Of a stretch of 64,000 bases of DNA, positions 18,688 through 27,936 are shown piece after piece (the first letter of the stretch is position 1; every line of letters starts with the position of its first letter). A program made the translations under genes and the position numbers. Below the pieces are notes generated by a model. That model ran no database searches and was not told the DNA's origin. It worked only from the letters and a program-made list of their open reading frames with translations. The DNA comes from Albimonas donghaensis (lineage in GTDB: Bacteria > Pseudomonadota > Alphaproteobacteria > Rhodobacterales > Rhodobacteraceae), in assembly GCF_900106695.1 (NCBI RefSeq), contig NZ_FNMZ01000003.1, positions 496,001 to 560,000 of the forward strand, given 5' to 3'.

Positions 18688-20058
18688 TCAGACCGCCGTG
18701 CCGAAGGGCAGGCGGCGGCCGCGCACCGTCTCCAGCGCCTCGGCCACGATCTCCACCGCCCGGTCGATATGGGCGTCCTCGTGCTCCGAGGTCAGGAAAA
18801 AGCGCAGCCGCGCCTGCTTCTCCGGCACCGCGGGGAAGGTGATCGGCAGCGCGTTCAGCCCGGCCTTGTAGCAATAATCCGACAGCATCGCGGCCCGCGC
18901 GCTGTCGCCCACGATCACCGGCAGGATCGCCGAGCCGCGGGCCTCGCCCACGTCCAGCCCCGCCGCCTGCGCCTTTTCCAGCAGCCTTTTGCCGTTCTCC
19001 TGCAGGCGGGTCACCCGCCAGGGCTCGGCCTCCAGCACCTCCAGCGCGGCGAGCGAGCCCGCCGCCAGCGGCGCCGCCATGCCGACCGAGAACACGAAGC
19101 CCGCGGCGTTGGCCTTCAGCAGCTCGATCAGCGCGGCCGACCCGCAGATATAGCCGCCGCAGCCCGAGAAGGTCTTGGACAGCGTGCCCATCCAGATCTC
19201 GACCGAAGCCGGGTCGACGCCCTGCGCCTCCCAGATCCCGCGCCCGGTTTCGCCCAGCACGCCGACGGAATGCGCCTCGTCGACCATCAGCCAGGCGTCG
19301 TGGCGGGCCTTGATCTCCACCAGCCGGGGCAGGTCCGGCCAGTCGCCGTCCATGGAATAGAGCCCTTCCGCCACGATCAGCGCGCGCTCGTAGCGGCCCC
19401 GGTTGCGGTCGAGGAAGTCCTCCACCCAGTCGAAATCATTGTGCGGGAACGTCACCCGCGCCGCGCCCGACAGGCGCGCGCCCTCGACGATCGAATTGTG
19501 GATGTAGCTGTCGGTCAGCACCACGTCCTTGGGCCCCAGCAGCGTGCCGATCACCGCCATGTTGGTGGCGTGGCCCGAAACCAGGGTGACGCAATCCTCG
19601 GTCTGGTAGAACCGCGCCAGCCCGGCCTCCAGCCGCCCGTGCAGGTCGCGTTCGCCCGCCACCACGCGGGAGGCGGAGACCGAGATCCCGTATTTGTCGA
19701 TGGCGTCCTTGGCGGCCTGCCGGACCTGCGGGTGCCCGTTCAGCCCGAGATAGTTGTAGGAGCTGAAATTCAGCAGCTCCCGCCCCTCGATCATGCAGGT
19801 CGGCCCGGCATAGCCGGACTGTTCGCGGAAATAGGGGACCTCGATCTCCAGCATCTCGGCGGCCGAGTGCTGCAGGCGGATCTGCTTGTGACCCGGAAGC
19901 TGGGAGAAATCGAAGGCCCGGGGCGCGGGGCGCGGGGTCGTGCTGCGCGTGGCCGGACGCTCCGCCTGGGTGCGGCGGGAGCGCTTCTCGCGCAGCTCCT
20001 CCAGCAGGGCCGAGCGCTTGGCGGCGCCGAAGCGCCCTTCGCCAGTATTGCCGGGCAT
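18688..20058 (-). CDS. rkpG: RkpG-like alpha-oxoamine synthase (PLP enzyme)
   Basis: 456 residues of the alpha-oxoamine synthase family (8-amino-7-oxononanoate synthase, 2-amino-3-ketobutyrate ligase, serine palmitoyltransferase), which condense an acyl thioester with an amino acid. PLP-site residues are visible: DEAHS (260-264), the Schiff-base lysine in GTLSKTFSG (Lys295) and SGHATN. The first 45 residues are a basic extension. No ACP domain is fused, but the preceding gene ends in one, so the acyl donor may be delivered by that synthase. In Sinorhizobium rkpG lies next to rkpA and is needed for K antigen. Amino acid substrate unknown. Confidence 0.85.
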   Translation of the reverse strand: MPGNTGEGRFGAAKRSALLEELREKRSRRTQAERPATRSTTPRPAPRAFDFSQLPGHKQIRLQHSAAEMLEIEVPYFREQSGYAGPTCMIEGRELLNFSSYNYLGLNGHPQVRQAAKDAIDKYGISVSASRVVAGERDLHGRLEAGLARFYQTEDCVTLVSGHATNMAVIGTLLGPKDVVLTDSYIHNSIVEGARLSGAARVTFPHNDFDWVEDFLDRNRGRYERALIVAEGLYSMDGDWPDLPRLVEIKARHDAWLMVDEAHSVGVLGETGRGIWEAQGVDPASVEIWMGTLSKTFSGCGGYICGSAALIELLKANAAGFVFSVGMAAPLAAGSLAALEVLEAEPWRVTRLQENGKRLLEKAQAAGLDVGEARGSAILPVIVGDSARAAMLSDYCYKAGLNALPITFPAVPEKQARLRFFLTSEHEDAHIDRAVEIVAEALETVRGRRLPFGTAV

Positions 20059-20139
20059 GGTCCCGACTCTCCTTCTTGCAAGCGCGCGCGGCGGCCCCCG
20101 GGGCGGGGGCCGCCGTATCGGCGCGTCAGGCGCGCAGGA

Positions 20140-23100
20140 TCAGCGCGCGGCGTCCTCGGTCTTCTCGGCCCGGCGGCGGATCTCGGAGAGCATCTCGGCA
20201 TCCGCGCCCTCGGCGATGCCGCCCTGCACATGGCGCGCGATCAGCGTGTCCACCGCCGCGTCGCCGGTCAGGCTGGCGTCCTCGACGGGCTCGTCCTCAA
20301 GCCCGATGCGCTTGTACACCCGCGCGGCGATGTCGAGCAACGTCGCCCCGCCGGCCAGGCTCATCAGCGGGATATCGACGCCCAGCTTCTCCTCCGCCGC
20401 CATGCGCAGGTCCACGGCCATGAGGCTGTCGAAGCCCATTTCGGTCAGCGGCTGCATCGGGTCGATCTCCTCGGCCGGCAGGCGGAGGATGCGGCAGGTC
20501 TCCTGCGCCAGCAGCCCGGCGATCTTCTTCAGCGCCTCGGGCTCCGACAGGCCGGAGACCAGGGCCGCGAGGTCCATCGCGCCCTCTCCGCCGATCTCGG
20601 AGTCGGGCATGGACAGCCGGTCGAACAGCGGCGTGCGGGTCACCGCCAGCTCCCGCGCCGCCGAGCTCCAGTCGATCTGGGCGTAGGACAGCGCCGAAGC
20701 GTCGGCCGGGTCCGCGGCGGCGAGCGCCAGGCCCAGGCCCCGGAACGCCTCCCGCGCCGTGATCGCGGAGGCGCCGAGCCGCGTGGCCAGCAGCGCCTCG
20801 GTATCCGCGTCGCGGGTCAGGTAGCCGGCGTCCGAGATCGCGCCCCATGCCACCGCCAGCCCCGGCAGCCCGGCGCGGCGGCGTTCGGCGGCCATCGCCT
20901 CCAGCACGCAGTTGGCGGCGACATAGGACGACTGGCCCGGATTGCCGACCAGCGTCGTGGCCGAGGAGAACATCACGAAGACGTCCAGCTTCAGCCCGCG
21001 GGTCAGCTTGTCCAGCACCGCGGCGCCGGCCACCTTGGGCCGCAGCACGGTGCGGATGCGGTCGGCGTCCAGGTTGGCGAACAGCGCGTCGTCCAGCGTC
21101 ATCGCCGTGTGCAGCACCGAGCGCAGGCGGGCGGGCCCGGCCTCGATCTCGTCGATCAGGGCGCGCATGGCGGGTTCGTCGGCGGCGTCGCAGGCGCGGG
21201 TCTGCACCTTGGCGCCCATCGCCTCCATCCGTCGGATCGCGGCGCGCGCGGGCTCCGTCACCCGGCCGGAGCGGGAGGTGAGCCAGACATGCCGGGCCCC
21301 CTGCTCCACCATCCAGGCCGCGGTTTCCGCCCCGAAGCCGCCGAGCCCGCCGACCACGAGGCAGGCGCCCTTGGGGTCGATGCGGGGGGCGCGGGTCTCG
21401 GCCGGGGCCACGGCGGGCGGGGCCTTGACCAGGATCTTGCCCACATGCCCGGACTTCTGCATCAGCCGGAAGGCGTCCACCACCTCGGCCGCGTCGAAGA
21501 CGATATGCGGCAGCGGGATGAAGTCGCCCGACGCGAAACCGTCGCCCATCGCCTCGAACACCTTGGCGGCGAGGTCGGGGCGGTAGACCAGAAGCTGGTC
21601 CGCATCCACGCCGAAATAGGTCAGGTTGCGCCGGAACGGGCGCAGGCCGATCTGGGAGTTGGCGTAATAGTCGCGCTTGCCCAGCTCGATGAAGCGGCCG
21701 AAGGGCTTGAGGCATTCGATGGACAGTTCCATCGCCTCGCCGAACAGCGAGTTCAGCACCACGTCCACCCCGGCCCCGCCGGTGATCTCGCGCACCTGAT
21801 CGGCGAAATCCAGCGAGCGGCTGTCGAACACATGCGCCGCGCCGAGCTGCGCCAGCAGTTCCCGCTTGGCCGGAGAGCCGGCGGTGGCGATGACCGTCGC
21901 GCCGCGGGCGGCGGCGATCTGAAGGGCGGCGAGGCCGACCCCGCCGGCGCCGCCATGGATCAGCACGGTTTCGCCGGGCGCCAGCGCCGCCAGTTCCACC
22001 AGGCCGTACCAGGCGGTCAGGAAGGTGGTGGGGATGGTCGCGGCCGCGGTCAGGTCCACGCCCTCGGGCAGCGGCGCCACGGCGCCCTCGGCCACCAGCA
22101 CATGGGTGGCGAAGCAGGCGGGGGCGAAGGCGATGACCTTGTCGCCCTTGCGGAAGCGCGTGCAGCCCTTGCCCGTGCGCGTCACCACGCCCGAGCATTC
22201 CATGCCCAGCGTCGGGCCCGCGAAACCGTCCTCCAGCGCCTCTTCGGGCAGCAGGCCCTGGGCCCACATGATGTCGCGGAAGTTCAGGCCGGTGGCCACG
22301 ACCTCGATCTCGATCTGGTCGGGCGCGGGCTCGCCGCGGGGCTCGACCTGCCATTCCAGGCTGTCGATCATGCCCTGCTGACCCAGCGCCAGCCGGCGGG
22401 CGGCGGGGCCCTTCAGGCGGGCGGCGCGGGCGCGGTCCTCGAGATCGTCCACCCGCTCGGCCCGCACCCCGGCGCGGCCGGCGAGGTCATGCACCGTCTC
22501 CCGGTCCGGGGCGGGGGCGATCAGCTCGGCCGCGATGCGCTCGGCCAGCGCGGCGTCGGGAATGTCGAGCCCGAAATCGGCCAGGCGCAGGTCGATGTCG
22601 GGGAACTCGTTGCCCAGCACGCGGGCGAGCCCCCAGGCCGCGGCCTCGGCCGGGACCAGCGGGCGCAGCGGCCCGGCGGCGACGGCGCCGCGGGCGATCA
22701 GCCACAGCCGGGTCAGCGCCTCGGGCCGGGCGAGCGCGCCGCGGGCCGAGAGCAGGCGGCGATGGGCGGCGTCGAGCGCCGCGCCCTCCCCGCCGAAGCC
22801 GGTCAGCAGCACCGCCTCCAGATCCTCGAGCCCGTCCAGCGTGGCGGCGAGGTCGGCTTCGGCGACGGCCAGCGCCTGACGGCCGGCGGTCTCGGCGATG
22901 GCGGCGATATCGGCGGCGAGCGTCGCCTCGGCCGGGCCATGGACCAGCAGCAGGGTCGGGGCGTCGGTCACGGCATCCGCCGCGCTGATCGAGGGGGCCA
23001 CCCCGGAGACGGAGGCGCCGCCGCCGGCGGGCGCGGCGGCCAGCAGCAGGGCGGCCGGGGCCTCGGGATCGGCCAGCGGCAGGGCCTGCGCACCGGCGTA

Positions 23101-26100
23101 GCCGGCGGCCGTCAGCGCCTCGGCCCATTCGGCGGCGTAGCGCAGGCGGCCCACGGGCAGGGCCGGGTCCACGGTCTCGGCCCACCAATGGGCGTCGCCG
23201 CCCTCGGTCAGGTCGGCGGGCAGGCTCGGGGCTTCTTCCGCCGCCGCGATCCCGGCGCCCGGCGCAAGGCGCTGGCGCAGATCGGAAAGCTGCGTGGCGG
23301 ACATCCGGTGCAGGGCGTCGCCGGCCAGAACCAGGTCGAAGCGCGCGTCTTCCGGGATCTCGTCCAGCGCGGCATGGGCCACGCCGTTGCGCTCCGGATC
23401 GCCGACTTCGAGCGAGCGCGCGTGACGCGGATCGGGGTCGGAGACGGTGACGCCCGAGACCTCGGGGGCCTTCGCCGCCCGGTCGATCAGGGCGGAGGGC
23501 GCGGCGCCCAGGATCAGCACCTCCAGCCGCGCGTCGCGGCGCGCGCGCCCCAGCGCGGCGTCCAGCACGCCCGACAGCGCCGCCCAGCGCCCCTCCCCCG
23601 CCGGCCCGGAGGCGGCGAGGCGCAGTTGCGCGGCGGTCATCGGGCCTTCGGCGGTTTCGCCGGGGCCCTGCTCCAGCAGCTGGGGCAGGGCGCTGGGCAG
23701 CGCCATCAGGCGCGAGATCTCGACGATGCGGCGCGGGGCCTCGGCGAACAGCGCCTCGACCAGCGCCGACAGCGGCGGGTAGGGCGGTTCGGGGTCGAGC
23801 AGGGCCTTGCCGTCCTCGGCCCGGCCCACGGCCTCGTCCTCCTCCAGCGCCATCAGCATCCGCTCGAACAGAGGGCGGGCGGAGGGGGCGAGCCGGCCCT
23901 CGGCGATCAGCGCCTCGGCGTCCAGCACCTGGCTTTCGGTGGCCAGCCCGGCCAGCGCGTCGCGGGCGATGCGGCGCGCGGTGGTGTCGATCAGCAGCGC
24001 CCCGGCCGAAAGCTCGGGCGCCTCCGCGGCGGTCAGCGCGGCGGCGAGCTCGGGCAGGCGGGCGCCCCATTCGCCACGGCTTCCCGAAGCGGGCGTCAGG
24101 CGCACCAGCGCGTTGCGATAGGTCAGCTCCGACGGCCGGCGAGCGCGGGAGATCCGCACCGCCTTGAACCGCACGCCGGTCAGCGCGGCCACGGTCCCGC
24201 CGGTCGCGTCGACCAGCGTAAAGGACGCCTCGATGGAGCGTTCGGAGGCCCGCGTGACCTCCACCCAGGCGCCGGCCGGGGCCGCGCCGGGCGCGTGCAG
24301 GATCAGGGAGCCGATGCGCACCGGCAGGAACGACCGCGAGCCGTCCTGCTCCCGCTCCGCGATCAGGCCGAACAGTCCGTGGAAGGCGGCGTCGAGCAGC
24401 GCCGGGTGCAGCGCGTGGCGGTCGGGCGAGATCCGGTCGAGACCCGGATCGAGGGTCACGAAAGCGGTCTGCTCATCCACCATGCGCACGTTCAGGGCGC
24501 GGCGGAAGGCGGGGCCGTAGGCCAGCCCGAAGCGGGCGGTCAGGTCGTAAAGGGCCTCCGCGCCGAGGCTCCGGGTCGGATCGGGCGCCGGCGGCGTGCG
24601 CGGCGCCGGCGTCGGAACGGCGGGGCGGCGCAGGCGGCCGCGGGCGTGCAGGCCGAATTCCTCGCCGGCCAGGCGCCGACGGCTGTCGATGTCCACCACC
24701 CTCCGGTCGCCCTGGATGCGGATGCGCAGCTCGTATCCCGCGCCGTCCTCCATCGCCAGCGGACGCAGAATGTCGAGATCGGCGAGCTCCACCGGCCCGT
24801 CGCCCATATCCTCCAGCCCCGCGGCCAGCGCCGCGTCGGCATAGGCGGCGGCGGGAAGGATGATGGCGTCCTCGACCTTGTGATCGACGGTCCAGTCCGG
24901 CGTCAGCCCGTCGACCAGCGCCCGCCAGTCCCGCGCCCCTTCGCGCATCCGCGCGCCCAGCAGCGGATTGCGGCCGGCGGTGTCGAACAGGCTCAGCGCC
25001 TCGTCCGAGCGCGGGGCGATATAGTTCTGGTTGCGCCAGGGATAGAGCGGCAGGTCCACCTCGGCCCGCGCGTCGCGGCCGAAGAAGCGGTTCTCCACCA
25101 GGGGCGCGCCCTCGGCGGCGGCCTGGGCCACCACGCGGCGCAGATCGACGTCCTGGTCCTTCTCCTCCAGCGCGCCCATCACCGCGGCCGGGCGGGACCG
25201 GTCGGCGGCGGTGTCGCGCACATAGGAGATCAGCACCGGGCGCGGCCCGATCTCCACGAAGCTCGCGCAGCCCAGTTCCAGCAGCGCCTCGATGCCCGGA
25301 CGGAACTTCACCGGCTGGCGGATGTTGGTCCACCAGTAATGAGGGCCGAGCGCCTCGCCGTCCGCGGCCTCGCCGAAGGTGGCGGACACGAAGGCGCAGC
25401 GGGCCTCCTGCGGGCGCAGCCAGTCGAGATCGGCCAGCAGGTCGTCCTTCAGCGCATCCGCGGCCGGGGCGTGGAACGGGTAGTCCAGGTCCAGCGCCTT
25501 CACCGCGATCTTGCGCTTGCGCGCCGCCTTGGCGAAGGCCGCGAGCTGCTCCTTGTCCCCCGACAGCGTGACCGAGCGGGGCGAATTCTCCGCCGCCACC
25601 ACGACCCCGTCGAATCCGCCTTCGCGCAGCGCCTGCTCCGCGGCCTCGGCCCCGGTCAGGGCGGCGGACATGGAGCCGCGGCCCTTGATCTTCTCCTGAT
25701 TGCGCGACCGCACGTAGATCAGGCGCACCGCGTCGGGCAGGTCGAAGGCGCCGGCCGCCCAGGCCGCCGCCACTTCGCCCACCGAATGGCCGAGCACGGC
25801 GTCGGGCTTCAGCCCCTTCACCGACAAGCTTTCCACCGTCGCCACCTGCACCGCGAAGATCAGCGGCTGGGCGAGGCTGGTATAGGGCAGGCGGGCGTCG
25901 AGATCCTCGGCCTGCATCGCCTCCACCAGCGACACGTCCGAGAGCTTCTCGAAGATGGTCGACACGGCGTCGAAGGTGGCGCGGAAGATCGGGTCGGCGG
26001 CATAGGCGGCGCGGCCCATGCCCACATATTGCGAGCCGTTGCCCGAGAACACGAAGGCCACGCCGCCCTGGCGCGCCTGGGCGCGGCCGGAGGCCAGCAG

Positions 26101-27681
26101 CGGGTGCTTCGTCCCCGCCAGATGCGCGTCCAGCGCGGCGATCTGGGCGGCGGGCGTGTCGCCGAAGGCGATCAGGCGGTGGGGCAGACGCTCCCGCTGA
26201 TAGGCGGCGGCGTTGGCGATCCGCGCGGCCTCCGCCGCCGGCGCGCCGGCCAGCCGGGCGCGGTAGGCGCCGGCCAGCGAGGACAGGCTCTCCTCCGAGC
26301 GGGCGGAGATGATCAGCGGTCCGGGCTCCACCGTCTCGGGCTCGGCCCGACGCTCCTCGGCGCGCGGCTGGCGCAGCACGGCATGGGCGTTGGCCCCGCC
26401 GAAGCCGAAGGAGTTCACGCCGGCGTAATGCGGGGCGTCCTGGCGGGGCAGCGGGGTCGGCTCGGCGGCGACCGAGAGGTTCCACTCGTCGAACTTGATG
26501 TCCGGGTTGGGGTCGGTGAAGTGCAGCGAGGCCGGCAGCAGGTTGTTCTCAAGCGCAAGCTGCGCCTTGAGCAGCCCGACCAGGCCCGACCCGGCCTCCA
26601 GGTGCCCGACATTGGTCTTGGCCGAGCCGATGGGCAGCGGGGTCTCGCGCCGCTGACCCAGCGCCTGACCCAGCGCCCAGGTCTCGATCGGGTCGCCGGC
26701 GCGGGTGCCGGTGCCATGCGCCTCGATGAAGGCGAGCTTGGCGGGGTTGATCGCGAAGCGCTGGTAAACATCGTCCAGCAGCGCCCGCTGCTGGTCGCCC
26801 GAGGGCAGGGAGACGCCGGTGGTGCGGCCGTCGGAGTTGATCCCCGCGCCCGAAATCACGCCCAGCACCCGGTCGTTGTTGGCGATCGCCGTTTCCAGCG
26901 AGCGCAGCACGAAGACCACCGCGCCTTCGGAGCGCACATAGCCGTCGCCCTTGGAATCGAACGCCTGGCACAGCCCGACCTTCGACAGCATCGTCGCCGC
27001 CGAGAAGCCCACGAACGGATAGGGCGACAGCAGCATGTTGACCGCGCCGACGATGGCGGTGTCCACAAGCCCCGCCTGCATGGCCATGAAGGCCTCGTGC
27101 AGCGCGTAGAGGCCCGACGAACAGGCCGTGTCCACCGTGTAGCTCGGCCCGTTGATGTCGAGCATGTAGCTGATGCGGTTGGAGATCAGCGACAGCGTGT
27201 TGCCGGTCATGAACTGGCTGTCGATGGCCGCCGGGTCCGCGTAGAAGCGGTTGGAATAGTCGTTGGAGGACGCGCCGACGAAGACGCCGGTGGTGGCCTT
27301 GGGCAGGTCCGAGGGGCGCAGCCCGGATTTCTCCAGCGCCTCCCAGGTCACCTGCAGCAGCACCCGCTGCTGGGGGTCGAGCTGCTCGGCCTCGCGCGGG
27401 GAGATCCCGAAAAATCCGGCGTCGAAGGCGAAGGGCGCGTCGAGCTGGCCGGCGGCGAAGGTGTAGCTGCGGCCGGCGGCGCCGTCGGCATGGCTGTGGC
27501 GATCGCGGGACCAGCGGTCATCCTGGATCCGGGTGACCGAGCACCGCCCGTCGCGCAGCAGGTCCCAGAACGCCTCCGCGTCCGGGGCGCCGGGGAGCCG
27601 GCAGCCGTAGCCCACGATGGCGATTTCGCCCGGTTTGGTGGATTTAAGCACCGCCTGCCCCTTGCCCTTGAACGTTCCCAC
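20140..27681 (-). CDS. rkpA: RkpA-like reducing type I polyketide/fatty acid synthase
   Basis: Single protein of 2,513 residues with one full module. KS (about 18-440: Cys187 in DTACSSG, His322 in EAHGTGT, His360 in KTNVGH); AT (about 540-840: Ser633 in GHSVGE, malonyl-like YPFH); DH (about 905-1175: His934 and Asp1097); a degenerate methyltransferase-like spacer (about 1370-1540); ER (about 1765-2090: LNFRD, HGGAGGVG); KR (about 2100-2285: GGLGGFG, LDD, Tyr2253); ACP (about 2390-2460: phosphopantetheine Ser2419 in GFDSL). No thioesterase, so product release needs a partner, probably the oxoamine synthase 81 bases downstream. Size and order match Sinorhizobium RkpA. Long plus-strand frames across it are shadows. 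Confidence 0.93.
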   Translation of the reverse strand: MGTFKGKGQAVLKSTKPGEIAIVGYGCRLPGAPDAEAFWDLLRDGRCSVTRIQDDRWSRDRHSHADGAAGRSYTFAAGQLDAPFAFDAGFFGISPREAEQLDPQQRVLLQVTWEALEKSGLRPSDLPKATTGVFVGASSNDYSNRFYADPAAIDSQFMTGNTLSLISNRISYMLDINGPSYTVDTACSSGLYALHEAFMAMQAGLVDTAIVGAVNMLLSPYPFVGFSAATMLSKVGLCQAFDSKGDGYVRSEGAVVFVLRSLETAIANNDRVLGVISGAGINSDGRTTGVSLPSGDQQRALLDDVYQRFAINPAKLAFIEAHGTGTRAGDPIETWALGQALGQRRETPLPIGSAKTNVGHLEAGSGLVGLLKAQLALENNLLPASLHFTDPNPDIKFDEWNLSVAAEPTPLPRQDAPHYAGVNSFGFGGANAHAVLRQPRAEERRAEPETVEPGPLIISARSEESLSSLAGAYRARLAGAPAAEAARIANAAAYQRERLPHRLIAFGDTPAAQIAALDAHLAGTKHPLLASGRAQARQGGVAFVFSGNGSQYVGMGRAAYAADPIFRATFDAVSTIFEKLSDVSLVEAMQAEDLDARLPYTSLAQPLIFAVQVATVESLSVKGLKPDAVLGHSVGEVAAAWAAGAFDLPDAVRLIYVRSRNQEKIKGRGSMSAALTGAEAAEQALREGGFDGVVVAAENSPRSVTLSGDKEQLAAFAKAARKRKIAVKALDLDYPFHAPAADALKDDLLADLDWLRPQEARCAFVSATFGEAADGEALGPHYWWTNIRQPVKFRPGIEALLELGCASFVEIGPRPVLISYVRDTAADRSRPAAVMGALEEKDQDVDLRRVVAQAAAEGAPLVENRFFGRDARAEVDLPLYPWRNQNYIAPRSDEALSLFDTAGRNPLLGARMREGARDWRALVDGLTPDWTVDHKVEDAIILPAAAYADAALAAGLEDMGDGPVELADLDILRPLAMEDGAGYELRIRIQGDRRVVDIDSRRRLAGEEFGLHARGRLRRPAVPTPAPRTPPAPDPTRSLGAEALYDLTARFGLAYGPAFRRALNVRMVDEQTAFVTLDPGLDRISPDRHALHPALLDAAFHGLFGLIAEREQDGSRSFLPVRIGSLILHAPGAAPAGAWVEVTRASERSIEASFTLVDATGGTVAALTGVRFKAVRISRARRPSELTYRNALVRLTPASGSRGEWGARLPELAAALTAAEAPELSAGALLIDTTARRIARDALAGLATESQVLDAEALIAEGRLAPSARPLFERMLMALEEDEAVGRAEDGKALLDPEPPYPPLSALVEALFAEAPRRIVEISRLMALPSALPQLLEQGPGETAEGPMTAAQLRLAASGPAGEGRWAALSGVLDAALGRARRDARLEVLILGAAPSALIDRAAKAPEVSGVTVSDPDPRHARSLEVGDPERNGVAHAALDEIPEDARFDLVLAGDALHRMSATQLSDLRQRLAPGAGIAAAEEAPSLPADLTEGGDAHWWAETVDPALPVGRLRYAAEWAEALTAAGYAGAQALPLADPEAPAALLLAAAPAGGGASVSGVAPSISAADAVTDAPTLLLVHGPAEATLAADIAAIAETAGRQALAVAEADLAATLDGLEDLEAVLLTGFGGEGAALDAAHRRLLSARGALARPEALTRLWLIARGAVAAGPLRPLVPAEAAAWGLARVLGNEFPDIDLRLADFGLDIPDAALAERIAAELIAPAPDRETVHDLAGRAGVRAERVDDLEDRARAARLKGPAARRLALGQQGMIDSLEWQVEPRGEPAPDQIEIEVVATGLNFRDIMWAQGLLPEEALEDGFAGPTLGMECSGVVTRTGKGCTRFRKGDKVIAFAPACFATHVLVAEGAVAPLPEGVDLTAAATIPTTFLTAWYGLVELAALAPGETVLIHGGAGGVGLAALQIAAARGATVIATAGSPAKRELLAQLGAAHVFDSRSLDFADQVREITGGAGVDVVLNSLFGEAMELSIECLKPFGRFIELGKRDYYANSQIGLRPFRRNLTYFGVDADQLLVYRPDLAAKVFEAMGDGFASGDFIPLPHIVFDAAEVVDAFRLMQKSGHVGKILVKAPPAVAPAETRAPRIDPKGACLVVGGLGGFGAETAAWMVEQGARHVWLTSRSGRVTEPARAAIRRMEAMGAKVQTRACDAADEPAMRALIDEIEAGPARLRSVLHTAMTLDDALFANLDADRIRTVLRPKVAGAAVLDKLTRGLKLDVFVMFSSATTLVGNPGQSSYVAANCVLEAMAAERRRAGLPGLAVAWGAISDAGYLTRDADTEALLATRLGASAITAREAFRGLGLALAAADPADASALSYAQIDWSSAARELAVTRTPLFDRLSMPDSEIGGEGAMDLAALVSGLSEPEALKKIAGLLAQETCRILRLPAEEIDPMQPLTEMGFDSLMAVDLRMAAEEKLGVDIPLMSLAGGATLLDIAARVYKRIGLEDEPVEDASLTGDAAVDTLIARHVQGGIAEGADAEMLSEIRRRAEKTEDAAR

Positions 27682-27876
27682 CGGCGTTGCCGGCGGGCGT
27701 CTTGTTCTGCGGTCCCGTACAGGTCGTCCGCGTCGTTGCGCGGCTCCGGGACCCTGATTGACTGCCCTCGCCTAGCCGAAACGCATCTCGGCGGCAACTT
27801 GGGCGCGTTCATGCGCCATGTCCCTGTCGCCCGCGCGGCGCCTGCGACACGCCGGAGAGTTTCGAACATTTACTGC

Positions 27877-27905
27877 ACGATAGCGTCGAAAATGCAGCGC
27901 TCCAA
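27877..27905 (-). promoter_or_regulatory. Putative rkpA promoter in an AT-rich island
   Basis: On the minus strand TTGGAG (27905-27900), 17 bases, TATCGT (27882-27877). The leader would be about 190 bases. An 8-base inverted repeat AATGCAGC (27891-27898) / GCTGCATT (27926-27933) flanks the -35 and may be an operator. The region 27860-27940 is clearly AT-richer than its surroundings. Confidence 0.4.
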
Positions 27906-27936
27906 TGGAATTCTGGACCGTTAATGCTGCATTGCA

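Noticed and set aside
17671-27924. A 3,417-codon plus-strand open frame across the rkpA region
   Set aside because: It is antisense to rkpA, rkpG and part of the KpsC-like gene. Its translation is Arg/Gly/Gln-rich low complexity with no domains, as expected of a shadow frame in very GC-rich DNA.
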